Source: VXYK01 sp965221585 | GTDB lineage: Bacteria; Actinomycetota; Acidimicrobiia; Acidimicrobiales; Aldehydirespiratoraceae | Length of the DNA stretch: 64,000 nt | Assembly (NCBI GenBank): GCA_965221585.1 | Contig: OZ244898.1 | Coordinates: forward strand, 496,001-560,000 | Reading direction: 5' to 3' | In this document: positions 24,781 through 32,536 of the stretch, in pieces | How positions within the stretch are numbered: the stretch's first letter is position 1 | Layout: each line of letters opens with the position of its first letter | The notes under the pieces: generated by a model | Database searches by the model: none | The model's input: only the letters and a program-made list of their open reading frames with translations | What the model was told of the DNA's origin: nothing | Translations under genes and position numbers: made by a program

Positions 24781-25865
24781 GCCGCCGGCTCATGGAGGGG
24801 TCCGAGGCCATCGCCGAGGCGATGGTGGTAGCCGGCTGCCGGTTCTTCGCCGGCTACCCCATGACGCCGTTCACCGAGGTGCTCGAGCACATGGCCGCCA
24901 AGTTGCCCGCCCGCGGCGGAGTGTGCATGAACGCCGAGAGCGAACTCGAAGCGGTTGGGATGGCATGGGGCGCGGCGGTCACCGGCGCTCGGGCTGCCAC
25001 CGGCTCCACCGGCCAGGGACTGTCGCTGATGCAGGAGTCGATCGCCGAAGCGGCCATGGCCGGCATCCCCCTAGTCGTGTTGAACATGGCCCGCGGCCAA
25101 AGCGACTACTTCCAGGCCACCCGGGGTGGTGGCCACGGCGACTATCGCACTCCGGTGCTTGCGCCCATGGACCTCCCCGAGGCGGTGGCGCTGGTCCAGC
25201 GGGCCTTCCACTTCGCCGACACATGGCGCAACCCGGTGCTGGTGCTCGGCGACTACTACCTCGCCCACACCTTCGCGTCGGTGGACGTGACGCCGCTCGA
25301 TCTGCCGGTGCCGGACAAGCCGTGGGCCCTCGACGGCACCTCGGCCGGAACCGGGAAGGCCCGGCTGGTGTCACCGCTCGGCAGCGAGAAGCGCAAGGAC
25401 AAGCCCGGCTTCGACCTCTCGGTCCATTTCGAACAGCGGACCTCGGCGACCGCGGCGATGGCCGACGGGATCGAGCCACTCGTCGATGTCGGACACATCG
25501 CCGGCGCGGACATCGTTGTCGTGGCGTACGGCACCATCGGCAAGTTCGTCCGCTACGTCGTCGAGCGGCTCCGGGCCGAAGGGCGGCCGGTGGGCTACGT
25601 CCGGCCAATCACGCTGTACCCGTTTCCTGCCGAGGCCGTGGCGGCCGCGGCCGACACAGCCCGAGTCGTCGCGGTCCACGAGCAGAACACAGGCCAGATG
25701 ATCGACGACGTCCGCCTCGCCGTGCTCGGCAGAGCACCGGTGCGATTCATCGGCGGTACGAGCTACGACTCGTCGGGCTTTGGCATCGGACCCGACATCG
25801 AGGTCCCCGAGATCCGTCGGCGGATCGAGGCCGTGATCGACGATTTCGCCGGAGCACCGGCATGA
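24777..25865 (+). CDS. 2-oxoacid:ferredoxin oxidoreductase, alpha subunit
   Basis: 362 residues from GTG 24777. MEGSEAIAEAMVVAGCRFFAGYPMTPFTEVLEHM is the typical start (G-N/S-E-A, then YPITP-like YPMTPFTE), with ATGSTGQGLSLMQESIAEAAMAGIPLVVLNMARGQ following, as in the pyrimidine-binding domain. The C-terminal domain contains VAYGTIGKFVRYVVERL and VVAVHEQNTGQM. The YPMTPF variant resembles 2-oxoglutarate or branched-chain 2-oxoacid types rather than pyruvate oxidoreductase, but the substrate is not certain. ATGA overlap with the beta subunit. Confidence 0.93.
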   Translation: MSRRLMEGSEAIAEAMVVAGCRFFAGYPMTPFTEVLEHMAAKLPARGGVCMNAESELEAVGMAWGAAVTGARAATGSTGQGLSLMQESIAEAAMAGIPLVVLNMARGQSDYFQATRGGGHGDYRTPVLAPMDLPEAVALVQRAFHFADTWRNPVLVLGDYYLAHTFASVDVTPLDLPVPDKPWALDGTSAGTGKARLVSPLGSEKRKDKPGFDLSVHFEQRTSATAAMADGIEPLVDVGHIAGADIVVVAYGTIGKFVRYVVERLRAEGRPVGYVRPITLYPFPAEAVAAAADTARVVAVHEQNTGQMIDDVRLAVLGRAPVRFIGGTSYDSSGFGIGPDIEVPEIRRRIEAVIDDFAGAPA

Positions 25866-26719
25866 AACGGCGGCACGTCGAAGGACTCGAGGTCCTCGCC
25901 ACGGACGAAGCCCCCGAGGGTGCCCACCTCGTCGACGACTACACGCCCGACCTCATCGACGTCGGCGAGCACCACCTCTGTCCTGGCTGCGGCGAGCCCA
26001 TCGCCATGCGATCCATCGTGGAGTGCCTGTCAGAGCTCGGCCTGGCCGACCATGCAGTCGCCGTGTTCGGGATCGGCTGCTACACCGCTTTCGCCAACAA
26101 TCTCGATATCGAAGTGGCTCAAGCGCTGCACGGCCGAGCGCCCTCGGTCGCCACCGGCGCGAAACGCATGCGGCCTGACCTGGCGGTCTTCACGGTGCAG
26201 GGCGACGGCGACATGGTGAACGAGGGTCTCCAGGAGGTCCTGCACGCCGCGGCCCGGGGAGAGCGCATCTGCTGCTTCATGCTCGACAACGGCGTCTTCG
26301 GAGAGACGGGCGGCCACCTCACCTCGACCACCGTGCTGGGTCAACGGACCAAGAACACTCTCGACGGGCGCGACGCCGACCAACACGGCTACCCGATCCG
26401 CCTCGCCGACATCGTCGCCCAGCTCGACGGCACCGCCTATGTTGCTCGCGGCGCGGTCAACAACGCCGGCAACGTTGCCCGCACCAAGCGGATGATCGGC
26501 GAGGCGTTCGAGACGGCGGCGGTTCGGGGCGAGGGCTTCGCCTTCGTCGAGATCCTCACCATGTGTCCTACCGGCTGGTTCGTCGACACCCACGACGCCC
26601 CCGACTACCTGGCCGAGCAACTGGCCGAGGTCCACACCATCGGCGTGCTCAAACGCCCTGACCCGCCCTCAGAAGGTGGCGAGTTGAGACCCGTCCAACA
26701 AGGAGATACAAGGCCATGA
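25862..26719 (+). CDS. 2-oxoacid:ferredoxin oxidoreductase, beta subunit (TPP-binding)
   Basis: 285 residues from ATG 25862. A Cys-containing segment (HHLCPGCGEPIAMRSIVECLSEL), as in OFOR beta chains, is followed by VFGIGCYTAF with the other cluster Cys, and the TPP motif GDGDMVNEG...LDNGVFGETGG with Mg-binding Asp/Asn residues. A further conserved Cys lies in EILTMCPTGW. The C-terminal TPPSE-like tail is extended. Last subunit of the operon; its TGA overlaps the ATG of a HigA-type antitoxin gene. Confidence 0.93.
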   Translation: MKRRHVEGLEVLATDEAPEGAHLVDDYTPDLIDVGEHHLCPGCGEPIAMRSIVECLSELGLADHAVAVFGIGCYTAFANNLDIEVAQALHGRAPSVATGAKRMRPDLAVFTVQGDGDMVNEGLQEVLHAAARGERICCFMLDNGVFGETGGHLTSTTVLGQRTKNTLDGRDADQHGYPIRLADIVAQLDGTAYVARGAVNNAGNVARTKRMIGEAFETAAVRGEGFAFVEILTMCPTGWFVDTHDAPDYLAEQLAEVHTIGVLKRPDPPSEGGELRPVQQGDTRP

Positions 26720-26976
26720 CCAACACGTACACGCCCGCCGAGGTCTTTCCTCCAGGCGATTACCTCCGCGACGAGTTGAACGAGCGTGGCTGGACCGACG
26801 CGGAGTTCTCCGAATTCACCGGCCTGCCGCTTGAGGCAGTATCAGAGATACTCATTGGCAAACGGGAGATTAGCCACGAGACGGCTCTTGCTTTCTCCCA
26901 ATCGCTCGGCACCACTCCCGAACTGTGGTTGAACCTTCAGAAGCGATCTCAACAGGATAATGGCCTTCGTCGGTAG
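26716..26976 (+). CDS. higA: HigA/VapI-type XRE antitoxin, apparently without its own HigB
   Basis: 86 residues. PPGDYLRDELNERGWTDAEFSEFTGLPLEAVSEILIGKREISHETALAFSQSLGTTPELWLNLQ is the HigA (addiction module antidote) helix-turn-helix domain. HigB normally lies immediately upstream, but here the upstream gene is the OFOR beta subunit, with an ATGA overlap. Its 3' end overlaps, tail to tail by 28 bases, a RelE-type toxin gene on the other strand. It may regulate the adjacent toxin or be an orphan remnant. Confidence 0.88.
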   Translation: MTNTYTPAEVFPPGDYLRDELNERGWTDAEFSEFTGLPLEAVSEILIGKREISHETALAFSQSLGTTPELWLNLQKRSQQDNGLRR

Positions 26977-27224
26977 GCGTCAGACCGATGGGCGACCCGG
27001 ACGATCAGCACAATCAGCGTTTCCCCATGTACCTCATAGATAACGCGGTAGTTGCTGACACGAATCCGTCGCAGACCTCTTAAGTCCCCTTTCAACACGT
27101 TGCCAAGGAAAGGGTTGTCAGCGAGTTGATCGATGGCTGTAATGATCCGCGTTCGTTCAGACTTCGCAACCCGCTCCAGTTCCTTGGCGGCGCTGGCCTT
27201 AATCTGAACGGAGTAGCTCGCCAC
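26949..27224 (-). CDS. RelE/ParE superfamily toxin
   Basis: 91 residues: MASYSVQIKASAAKELERVAKSERTRIITAIDQLADNP...LKGDLRGLRRIRVSNYRVIYEVHGETLIVLIVRVAHRSDAYRR. The pattern K-D-L-x-G-x-R-R-I-R-x-x-x-Y-R-V-I-Y-E and the terminal VAHRxDAYR are typical of the RelE fold, and the usual C-terminal catalytic/basic residues are present. RelE toxins cleave mRNA on the ribosome. Transcribed after, and overlapping by 26 bases, an RHH antitoxin gene. Probably intact. Confidence 0.9.
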   Translation of the reverse strand: MASYSVQIKASAAKELERVAKSERTRIITAIDQLADNPFLGNVLKGDLRGLRRIRVSNYRVIYEVHGETLIVLIVRVAHRSDAYRRRPLSC

Positions 27225-27420
27225 GGACCTGATCCCAGTCGAGCACTGGATCGTTGGGGTCTTGGAGGCGCTCGATGGCTACCGAGAGGTCGTCGAAGTC
27301 CTCAAGGTAACGCTCGATCGCCTGGCGGACGATTTCCGCTCGGCTGCGCCGCAGCTGGGTTGCTGCCGCGTCGAGTGCTTCGACGACCGAATCTGGCAGG
27401 CGAGCTGTGATCTGGGTCAT
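27199..27420 (-). CDS. Ribbon-helix-helix antitoxin partner of the RelE toxin
   Basis: 73 residues starting MTQITARLPDSVVEALDAAATQLRRSRAEIVRQAIERYLEDFDD, a CopG/MetJ-type ribbon-helix-helix, with a C-terminal toxin-neutralising helix (LQDPNDPVLDWDQVRGELL). The much longer open frame upstream runs through the truncated ardA and the insertion sequence and is not one gene. An in-frame ATG at 27453 could add 11 residues. The 26-base overlap with the toxin and the antitoxin-first order are standard for such modules. Confidence 0.86.
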   Translation of the reverse strand: MTQITARLPDSVVEALDAAATQLRRSRAEIVRQAIERYLEDFDDLSVAIERLQDPNDPVLDWDQVRGELLRSD

Positions 27421-27493
27421 TAGATCTCCGATGTCAGATGATGTCGTTGACATTACACCAATGCGATCCGACCACAAAGCTAAATCGAGCGCG

Positions 27494-27787
27494 CTAGCCA
27501 CGTCGGTCACGTTGGAGAGCCATGCAGGAGATGATTTCGATGCTCTCGGTTTCGGCGAGGGGATAGAGGTCGAAGCCTTCGTGGTCGTGGATGGCCCACT
27601 CCTCGGCATTCGGCGACGGTGACGTGGCGAGCATCTGGTGGATCTCGTCGTAGATGCGTTCAGGGGGTTGCGCGGCCTTGATCCAGCGTCCGTGTAGGCG
27701 GCCGTTGTTGTAATCGCTGAGTGAGGCGACGTAGATACGTGGTTCGACAGGATCGAGGGATTCCTGTTGGCCGGTGTGTCCGTCCAT
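27494..27787 (-). pseudogene. ardA: Truncated ArdA-type antirestriction protein
   Basis: 97 residues. EPRIYVASLSDYNNGRLHGRWIKAAQPPERIYDEIHQMLATSP...EEWAIHDHEGFDLYPLAETESIEIIS matches the N-terminal part of ArdA DNA-mimic proteins, which run to about 165-180 residues (family knowledge). The frame then ends in an unrelated basic tail, MALQRDRRG, so the C-terminal half is missing. ArdA inhibits type I restriction enzymes and travels on mobile elements; it lies beside the broken type I locus. Whether the stub is expressed is unknown. Confidence 0.72.
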
Positions 27788-27913
27788 GGGAGAGGGCTTT
27801 CTGCGTTAGTCATGCTGGCTGCCCTCCTTTCTGCGTTCGCCTCGGGCGGCGAGAGACGTAACGACATGATGCTCGGCGGGTACGACAGTGGCAGACCCGT
27901 GTACTCTCGTCCC

Positions 27914-28081
27914 GTGCTCACCCTTCCCCAGCTTGAGAGGCATCTGTTTGCTGCTGCGGACATCTTGCGGGGCAAGATGGATGCGTCCGAGTTCAAGGAG
28001 TACATCTTCGGCGCTCTGTTCTTGAAGCGGGCCAGCGATGTGTTCGAGCAGGAACGCGAACGGGTGATCCAGAACCAGCTA
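27914..28081 (+). pseudogene. hsdM: Type I restriction-modification methyltransferase HsdM, N-terminal fragment
   Basis: LTLPQLERHLFAAADILRGKMDASEFKEYIFGALFLKRASDVFEQERERVIQNQ is the N-terminal helical domain of HsdM, which recognises target DNA with HsdS. The start is probably GTG 27914; an ATG at 27868 is possible. After about 55 codons the frame enters the insertion sequence and ends in LVGCP-stop. The N6-adenine methyltransferase domain, hsdS and the N-terminal part of hsdR are absent from the window. Confidence 0.85.
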
Positions 28082-28093
28082 GTGGGCTGTCCA
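28082..28093 (+). repeat. Left terminal inverted repeat of the IS630-type element
   Basis: GTGGGCTGTCCA; exact reverse complement of the right end at 29319-29330. With the flanking TA the match extends to 14 bases. Confidence 0.88.
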
Positions 28094-28127
28094 TAAACCT
28101 TCGCGCGCGTGTTGTCGTGGTCGGTGT

Positions 28128-29259
28128 TCATGCGGCTTGTTTGGCCGGGAGGCCCCAGCGGCGGTCTCTTTCGGCTCTGACGCGGGCGCGTTCGCGGCGT
28201 TGGGCGGCAAGCACGTCGGGGTCTCGGGCGTTGGCGTTGCGCCAGCGCAGGTAGGCGTGCAGCCGACGGGTGAGCGCGGTTGTGGCTGCGGTGGTCGGAG
28301 TTGTTGAGCACGAATTCTCGCAGCGGCCCGAAGTGCGCTTCGATGGGGTTGGCCCAAGAGCTGTAGGTCGGCGTGTAGCACAGCTCGACTGCGTTGTTGG
28401 CGGCCCAGCGGTGGATGGTGCCGCCCTTGTGGGCTGAGAGGTTGTCCAATATGACGTAGATGGTGTCGCCGTCGCGGCGCTGGGAGCGGATCGAGCGGAG
28501 CGCGGCCAGCGTGTTCGCCGCGGACTTCTGTTTGCGGACCACGCCCCACAAGGTGTCATCGCCCACCGAGTAGCAGCCGTGGAACTGCCGCACACCGTGG
28601 AGCTTGTTGTAGTTGGCCCGCTGCTGCTGGGGGCTGCCCCGGCGCGCCCACCCAGACCCAGCGGTGGGGCGGACCTGAAGCGGCCCGAACTCGTCGAACG
28701 CGAAACACCGCTGCGGACAACGCTGCAGCACCGCCTCTATGCGTGCCAGCTTGGCCTCGCGCTCGGGGTCGTTGGACTCCTTCCATGTTCTGGTCCGCTG
28801 GAAGGTGACGTCGTGGGCGTGCAGGATCTGCCGCAGCCGCTCGGGGCTGACCCGCACCGGCCGCTCAGCGCCATCACGCAGATACGCCGCCAGCTTGCGC
28901 AGGCTCCAACGCGTGAACGGCAGCCCCAAAGCCTCAGGGCGAGCCGTCGCCGTCTCGACGATGAGCGCCTCGTCGTCAATCGTTATCCGGCGGGGACGGC
29001 CACCCGCCCAGCGAGGGTCCAGCGACGCCATCCCCAACTCGTTGAAACGGTGGATCATCTCGCGCACCCGGTCCTGCGACGTCGCCGCCAGCCCGGCGAT
29101 CACAGGCACGGTGTTGCCACCCGCGGACGCCAACACCACCAACGCCCGCCTCCAGCGCACAACCGACCCGTCTGAACTACCGCTGCCCCGGCGAACGATC
29201 CGCTGAAGCTCACGGCCCTCCTGATCCGTCAAACGACGAACCCGCAATGGTTTGGACAT
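28128..29259 (-). pseudogene. IS630-family transposase with one frameshift
   Basis: Starts MSKPLRVRRLTDQE with a helix-turn-helix domain (WRRALVVLASAGGNTVPVIAGLAATSQDRVREMIHRF), then the DDE catalytic core: Asp in CFAFDEFGPLQV, Asp in YVILDNLSAHKG and Glu in PIEAHFGPLREF. Just after EFVLNNSDH (about 28295-28320) the family-like C-terminus continues in another frame (LTRRLHAYLRWRNANARDPDVL...RRWGLPAKQAA, ending at 28128). A one-base indel, or less likely programmed frameshifting, explains this. The element may therefore be immobile. Confidence 0.88.
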
Positions 29260-29318
29260 ACCCCAATCCCACCACCCACAACACCCCAAATGGTGGACGC
29301 GACCCCGACGAACGTTAG

Positions 29319-29330
29319 TGGACAGCCCAC
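29319..29330 (-). repeat. Right terminal inverted repeat of the IS630-type element
   Basis: TGGACAGCCCAC; exact reverse complement of the left end. Followed by TA (29331-29332) and then directly by hsdR coding sequence. Confidence 0.88.
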
Positions 29331-29331
29331 T

Positions 29332-30684
29332 AGCAACGCCGTCGGGCAGATCGAGATAATCCGCGAGCTCGATTTTGCAGCGGTGATCTCCGCGGACCAC
29401 AACGATCCGCCCCACTACGCCCAGTGGACCGGCAAACAGAACCAGCAAGCGAGCATCGACAACTTCAAGCTCCCTTTGGGACCCTCTACGCAGGGCGGTT
29501 CCCCGTTAGCACTGCTGATCGTCAAGTCGATGCTGCTAACCGGGTTCGATGCACCGCAAGCCCAAGTGATCTATCTCGACCGGATGATCCAGGAGGCCGA
29601 GCTGCTCCAAGCGGTCGCCCGTGTCAACCGGACAGCGCCCAAGAAGTCCGACGGCTTAGTCGTCGATTACTACGGTGTGTCAGCGCAGCTCACCCAGGCA
29701 TTGGCGGCCTACATGAGCGCCGGGGAGATCGATCCAGACGCGGACGCAGCACTCCGTCCGCTCTCCGAGGAGATCGAGAAACTCGAACCGCAGCGCCAGC
29801 GAGTGCGCCAAATCTTCGTACAGCGAAAGGTTGAGCCGACGGAAGGGAATGTCGACGCCTGCGTTCACCTGCTGGCCGATGAGAAACTCAGAACTGAGTT
29901 CGATGTCGCTCTTCGAACCTTCATGGGCACCCTCAACACGGTCTTACCGAGGCCCGCTGCCCTGCCGTTCATCGGCGACCTCAAACTCTTCGGCGACATC
30001 CAGGTCCAAACTCGCCGCCGTTACCGCGACACACCAGACGGTGACTTCGATCCCCGCAAGTACCAAGAGAAAATCCGTCGTTTGATCGACAAGCACATCA
30101 CAGTTCTCGATCTCAGCCGCAAGATCCCACCGGTGCGGATCAATGACGCCGCCTTCGCAGCCCAGGTCAACGGAATCGACTCGGATCGGACCAAGGCCTC
30201 GGAGATGGAACACGCCTTGCGCCACCACATCCGTGAGCACATTGACGAAGACCCCGCCTACTACAGCAAGCTCTCGAAGCGAATCGACGAGATCCTCAGC
30301 CGACTCGAAGAACGATGGGATCAGATCGCGCTTGAGTTCGAGGGCCTGATCGGTGACATCAAACAAGGACCCACCGACGAGGAGCAGACCGGGCTGGATC
30401 CGACAACCGAACTCCCCTTCTACAACACAATGGTCGACAAGGTTGCCAACTCCGCTCCCGACGCGAATGAGCAACTGATCACCCTCGCCCGAGCCCTTGT
30501 CGTTGAGATCCGTGGGATCATCAGCACCGTCGGCTTCTGGGACAACGCCACGAAACAGGACGAGCTTCGCAAAGCCATCAAGCTCTCGCTCGACGACAGC
30601 GACCTGTTCACCCTGAGCAGTCTCGATGAGCTGTCCGTAGAACTGCGCGACCTCGCCAAAGCCAACCAACATCGTCTGAAATGA
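29332..30684 (+). pseudogene. hsdR: Type I restriction endonuclease HsdR, C-terminal fragment
   Basis: About 450 residues continuing in frame from the IS edge: AVISADHNDPPHY, then IVKSMLLTGFDAPQAQVIYLDR (helicase motif V region), LLQAVARVNRTAPKKSDGLVVDYYG (motif VI region) and the helical C-terminal domain that docks onto the methyltransferase. The endonuclease domain and first RecA domain are missing, so restriction activity is not expected. The open frame starts inside the IS. An ATGA overlap joins it to the DUF45 gene, an arrangement typical of intact type I loci. Confidence 0.88.
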
Positions 30685-31475
30685 CCACCGCTCCCGTCGC
30701 CTCGCCCCGCAGAACCGAAGAAGCAGCCGAGGGTGCAGGCGGTGCGCCGCTGCATGACTTGGAGAAGCTGACCGTCGGCGACCTCGTCTTCGAGATTGCA
30801 CCACCCAGCGACCGCAAGACGTTAGAGATCATCGTTGAGCGGGATGCTTCGTTGGTACTCAAGGCACCGCGTGCTGTGACGATCGATCGAGCCGAGCAGT
30901 TCGTGATCGCCAAGCGCCCCTGGATTTATCGCAAGTTGGCCGACAAGGACGCCCTCACGGGGCCACCAGTAACCAAGCAATTTGTGGAAGGGGAGGGCTT
31001 TGCCTACCTGGGGCGCAGCTATCGGCTCACTCTCACGACCTCGGGGGACTCGCCCGGTGTTCGCTTGGAGCGAGGCCGTTTCCGCCTCAACGCCTCGGAC
31101 ACCGCTCGCGGTGCCGAGCTGATGCGACGCTGGTACACGGATGTCGGTAGCAAATGGCTTGAGCGCAGAATTGAGCCTTGGGCATCCCGGCTAGGCGAAC
31201 CCGACGTGTCCGTTGAAGTCCGTGACCTCGGTTACCGCTGGGGCTCGGCTCGCCCCGCCACAGGTGCCCAACGCATCAACATCCACTGGGCCACCCTCCA
31301 ACTCCCCCCTAGCCTCATCGACTACATCCTCGTGCACGAGCTAGCCCACCTCCAGGAAGCGAGCCACAGCCCCGAGTTCTGGTCGATAGTCGCCCGCCTG
31401 ATCCCCCTCTACGAGACCCACAAAACCGCCCTAGCCACCGTGGGCAAACAAATCTGGCTCGGCTCAGTCGCATGA
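30681..31475 (+). CDS. YgjP/DUF45 family SprT-like metallopeptidase
   Basis: 264 residues. The C-terminal part holds the zinc site HELAHLQEASHSPEFW (HExxH plus a downstream His), preceded by WGSARPATGAQRINIHW, the standard YgjP/DUF45 signature. The N-terminal half contains KTLEIIVERDASLVLKAPRAV and RPWIYRKL, also family-typical. Genes of this family often follow hsdR in type I restriction loci, as here (ATGA overlap), but their role is unclear. This gene seems intact although the locus is broken. Confidence 0.9.
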   Translation: MTTAPVASPRRTEEAAEGAGGAPLHDLEKLTVGDLVFEIAPPSDRKTLEIIVERDASLVLKAPRAVTIDRAEQFVIAKRPWIYRKLADKDALTGPPVTKQFVEGEGFAYLGRSYRLTLTTSGDSPGVRLERGRFRLNASDTARGAELMRRWYTDVGSKWLERRIEPWASRLGEPDVSVEVRDLGYRWGSARPATGAQRINIHWATLQLPPSLIDYILVHELAHLQEASHSPEFWSIVARLIPLYETHKTALATVGKQIWLGSVA

Positions 31476-31555
31476 CGGCAGCCTCGCCATAAATTGAACC
31501 ACCCACCTATCGACCACTCCGTCCAGGCGGGACACACGACCCTCGGTGAAGAACA

Positions 31556-32269
31556 ATGATGACCTATTCGACCACGCCGTCGGCAGAACAACTGCGTGAG
31601 CTTCCGACTGCAGAGCTAGCGCTGATCGTTCTAACGACCCTCGGAAGTCAAGAGAGCGTCAACAACATATTGGTTTGACACAAGAGTGCGCACGGTCGGA
31701 ATCAAGAGCCAGACATTGATCAGCTACTGGGGCGACTGAGCGATGCATGGGCTTGGTTGGTGGCTGAAGGATGTGTGGGTCCGCATCCGCAACAGTCTGA
31801 CGGGTGGTACCGCGTGACCGAACGCGGTCGCCGCCTCAGGGAAGAAGGAACTGTTTCGAACGTGTTTGCGGACCAGCGCATTCCTGAGGACATTCACGAT
31901 CAGTTGAGTGAATCGAGGAGGCTCTTTGGAAGTGGACAGCTTGAGATGAGCGTCTTTGCAGCCATGCGAGAGGTCGAGATCTCTCTACGTGACAAATCTG
32001 GTTCGCCGAATGATCTCATCGGTGTCGCGCTGGCTCGTCAAGCCTTGCATCCCGACAAGGGCTCACTGACTGATGACCGGTTGGAGAAAGGGGAACGCCA
32101 AGCAATCACCGATCTGTATGCCGGAGCCCTCGGGGCCTTCAAGAACCCCACAAGCCACAGAGTGGTCGACTTCGACGACACGGCACGAGCAGCAGATGTA
32201 ATCGTTCTAGCCGACCTCCTGTTGCGAATGCTTGACACGATGCCAGCAGAACCCAACACCAGCGGCTAG
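31556..32269 (+). pseudogene. TIGR02391 family protein with an in-frame nonsense codon
   Basis: Read from ATG 31556, the frame gives about 40 residues (LRELPTAELALIVLTTLG...NNILV), then TGA at 31676-31678, then continues in the same frame with DQLLGRLSDAWAWLVAEGCVG...DGWYRVTERGRRL and the diagnostic C-terminal domain (IPEDIHDQLSESRRLFGSGQLEMSVFAAMREVEISLRD...FKNPTSHRVVDFDD). Both sides of the stop match one family layout, so a single nonsense change is the simplest explanation. Translation from GTG 31757 could still make the C-terminal 170 residues. TIGR02391 genes occur among defence genes; molecular function unknown. Confidence 0.78.
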
Positions 32270-32315
32270 CACAGTCCTTGATCTCCACACCTTGCCGACA
32301 CAGGAGATAGAACAG

Positions 32316-32459
32316 ATGAGCTACTACGACTTCGATGAACTCCTTGGCGACTTGACCCCTGAGCAGCGGGCGCGGGTCGAGACCCTCAAGGAAGAAGCCC
32401 GCGTCGAGATCGTGGCCTCCAACCTCAAGGAACTACGCCGACGCCGCAATCTCACCTGA
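32316..32459 (+). pseudogene. XRE-type antitoxin/regulator stump
   Basis: 47 residues: MSYYDFDELLGDLTPEQRARVETLKEEARVEIVASNLKELRRRRNLT. This resembles the N-terminal linker and first helix of XRE regulators of the HigA2 type, which continue LTQxELA at this point; the frame stops exactly after LT, so the helix-turn-helix is absent. Probably a 3'-truncated remnant, with no toxin gene beside it. Marks the right edge of the defence island. Confidence 0.5.
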
Positions 32460-32536
32460 GAGCGGAGTGTTGGCGGCTGGAGCCTCACCGGGATCCTGAG
32501 CGGTAACCCGACAGTCGGGGGACCTAGGCTGGTGGC

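Larger units (their letters stand above)
28082..29330 (-). mobile_element. IS630-family insertion sequence flanked by TA
   Basis: About 1249 bases bounded by 12-base perfect inverted ends (GTGGGCTGTCCA at the left, TGGACAGCCCAC at the right) and by TA dinucleotides on both sides (28080-28081 and 29331-29332), as expected for IS630/Tc1-type insertion at TA. It encodes one transposase on the minus strand, with a frameshift. The genes on the two sides (hsdM start and hsdR end) are not contiguous parts of one gene, so the insertion is associated with a deletion. Confidence 0.9.

Noticed and set aside
24629..26719. 696-codon merged frame across the oxidoreductase alpha and beta genes
   Set aside because: The first ~410 codons are Arg-rich shadow sequence of the alpha subunit; only the last 285 codons from ATG 25862 are the real beta subunit.
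27199..29448. 749-codon fused frame spanning transposase, truncated ardA and antitoxin
   Set aside because: It only arises because a shifted transposase frame stays open into the RHH antitoxin; the segments belong to three unrelated genes.
31676..31678. Second in-frame TGA as another selenocysteine codon
   Set aside because: The position is not a known redox Cys in that family and no SECIS-like hairpin follows; a nonsense mutation is more likely.
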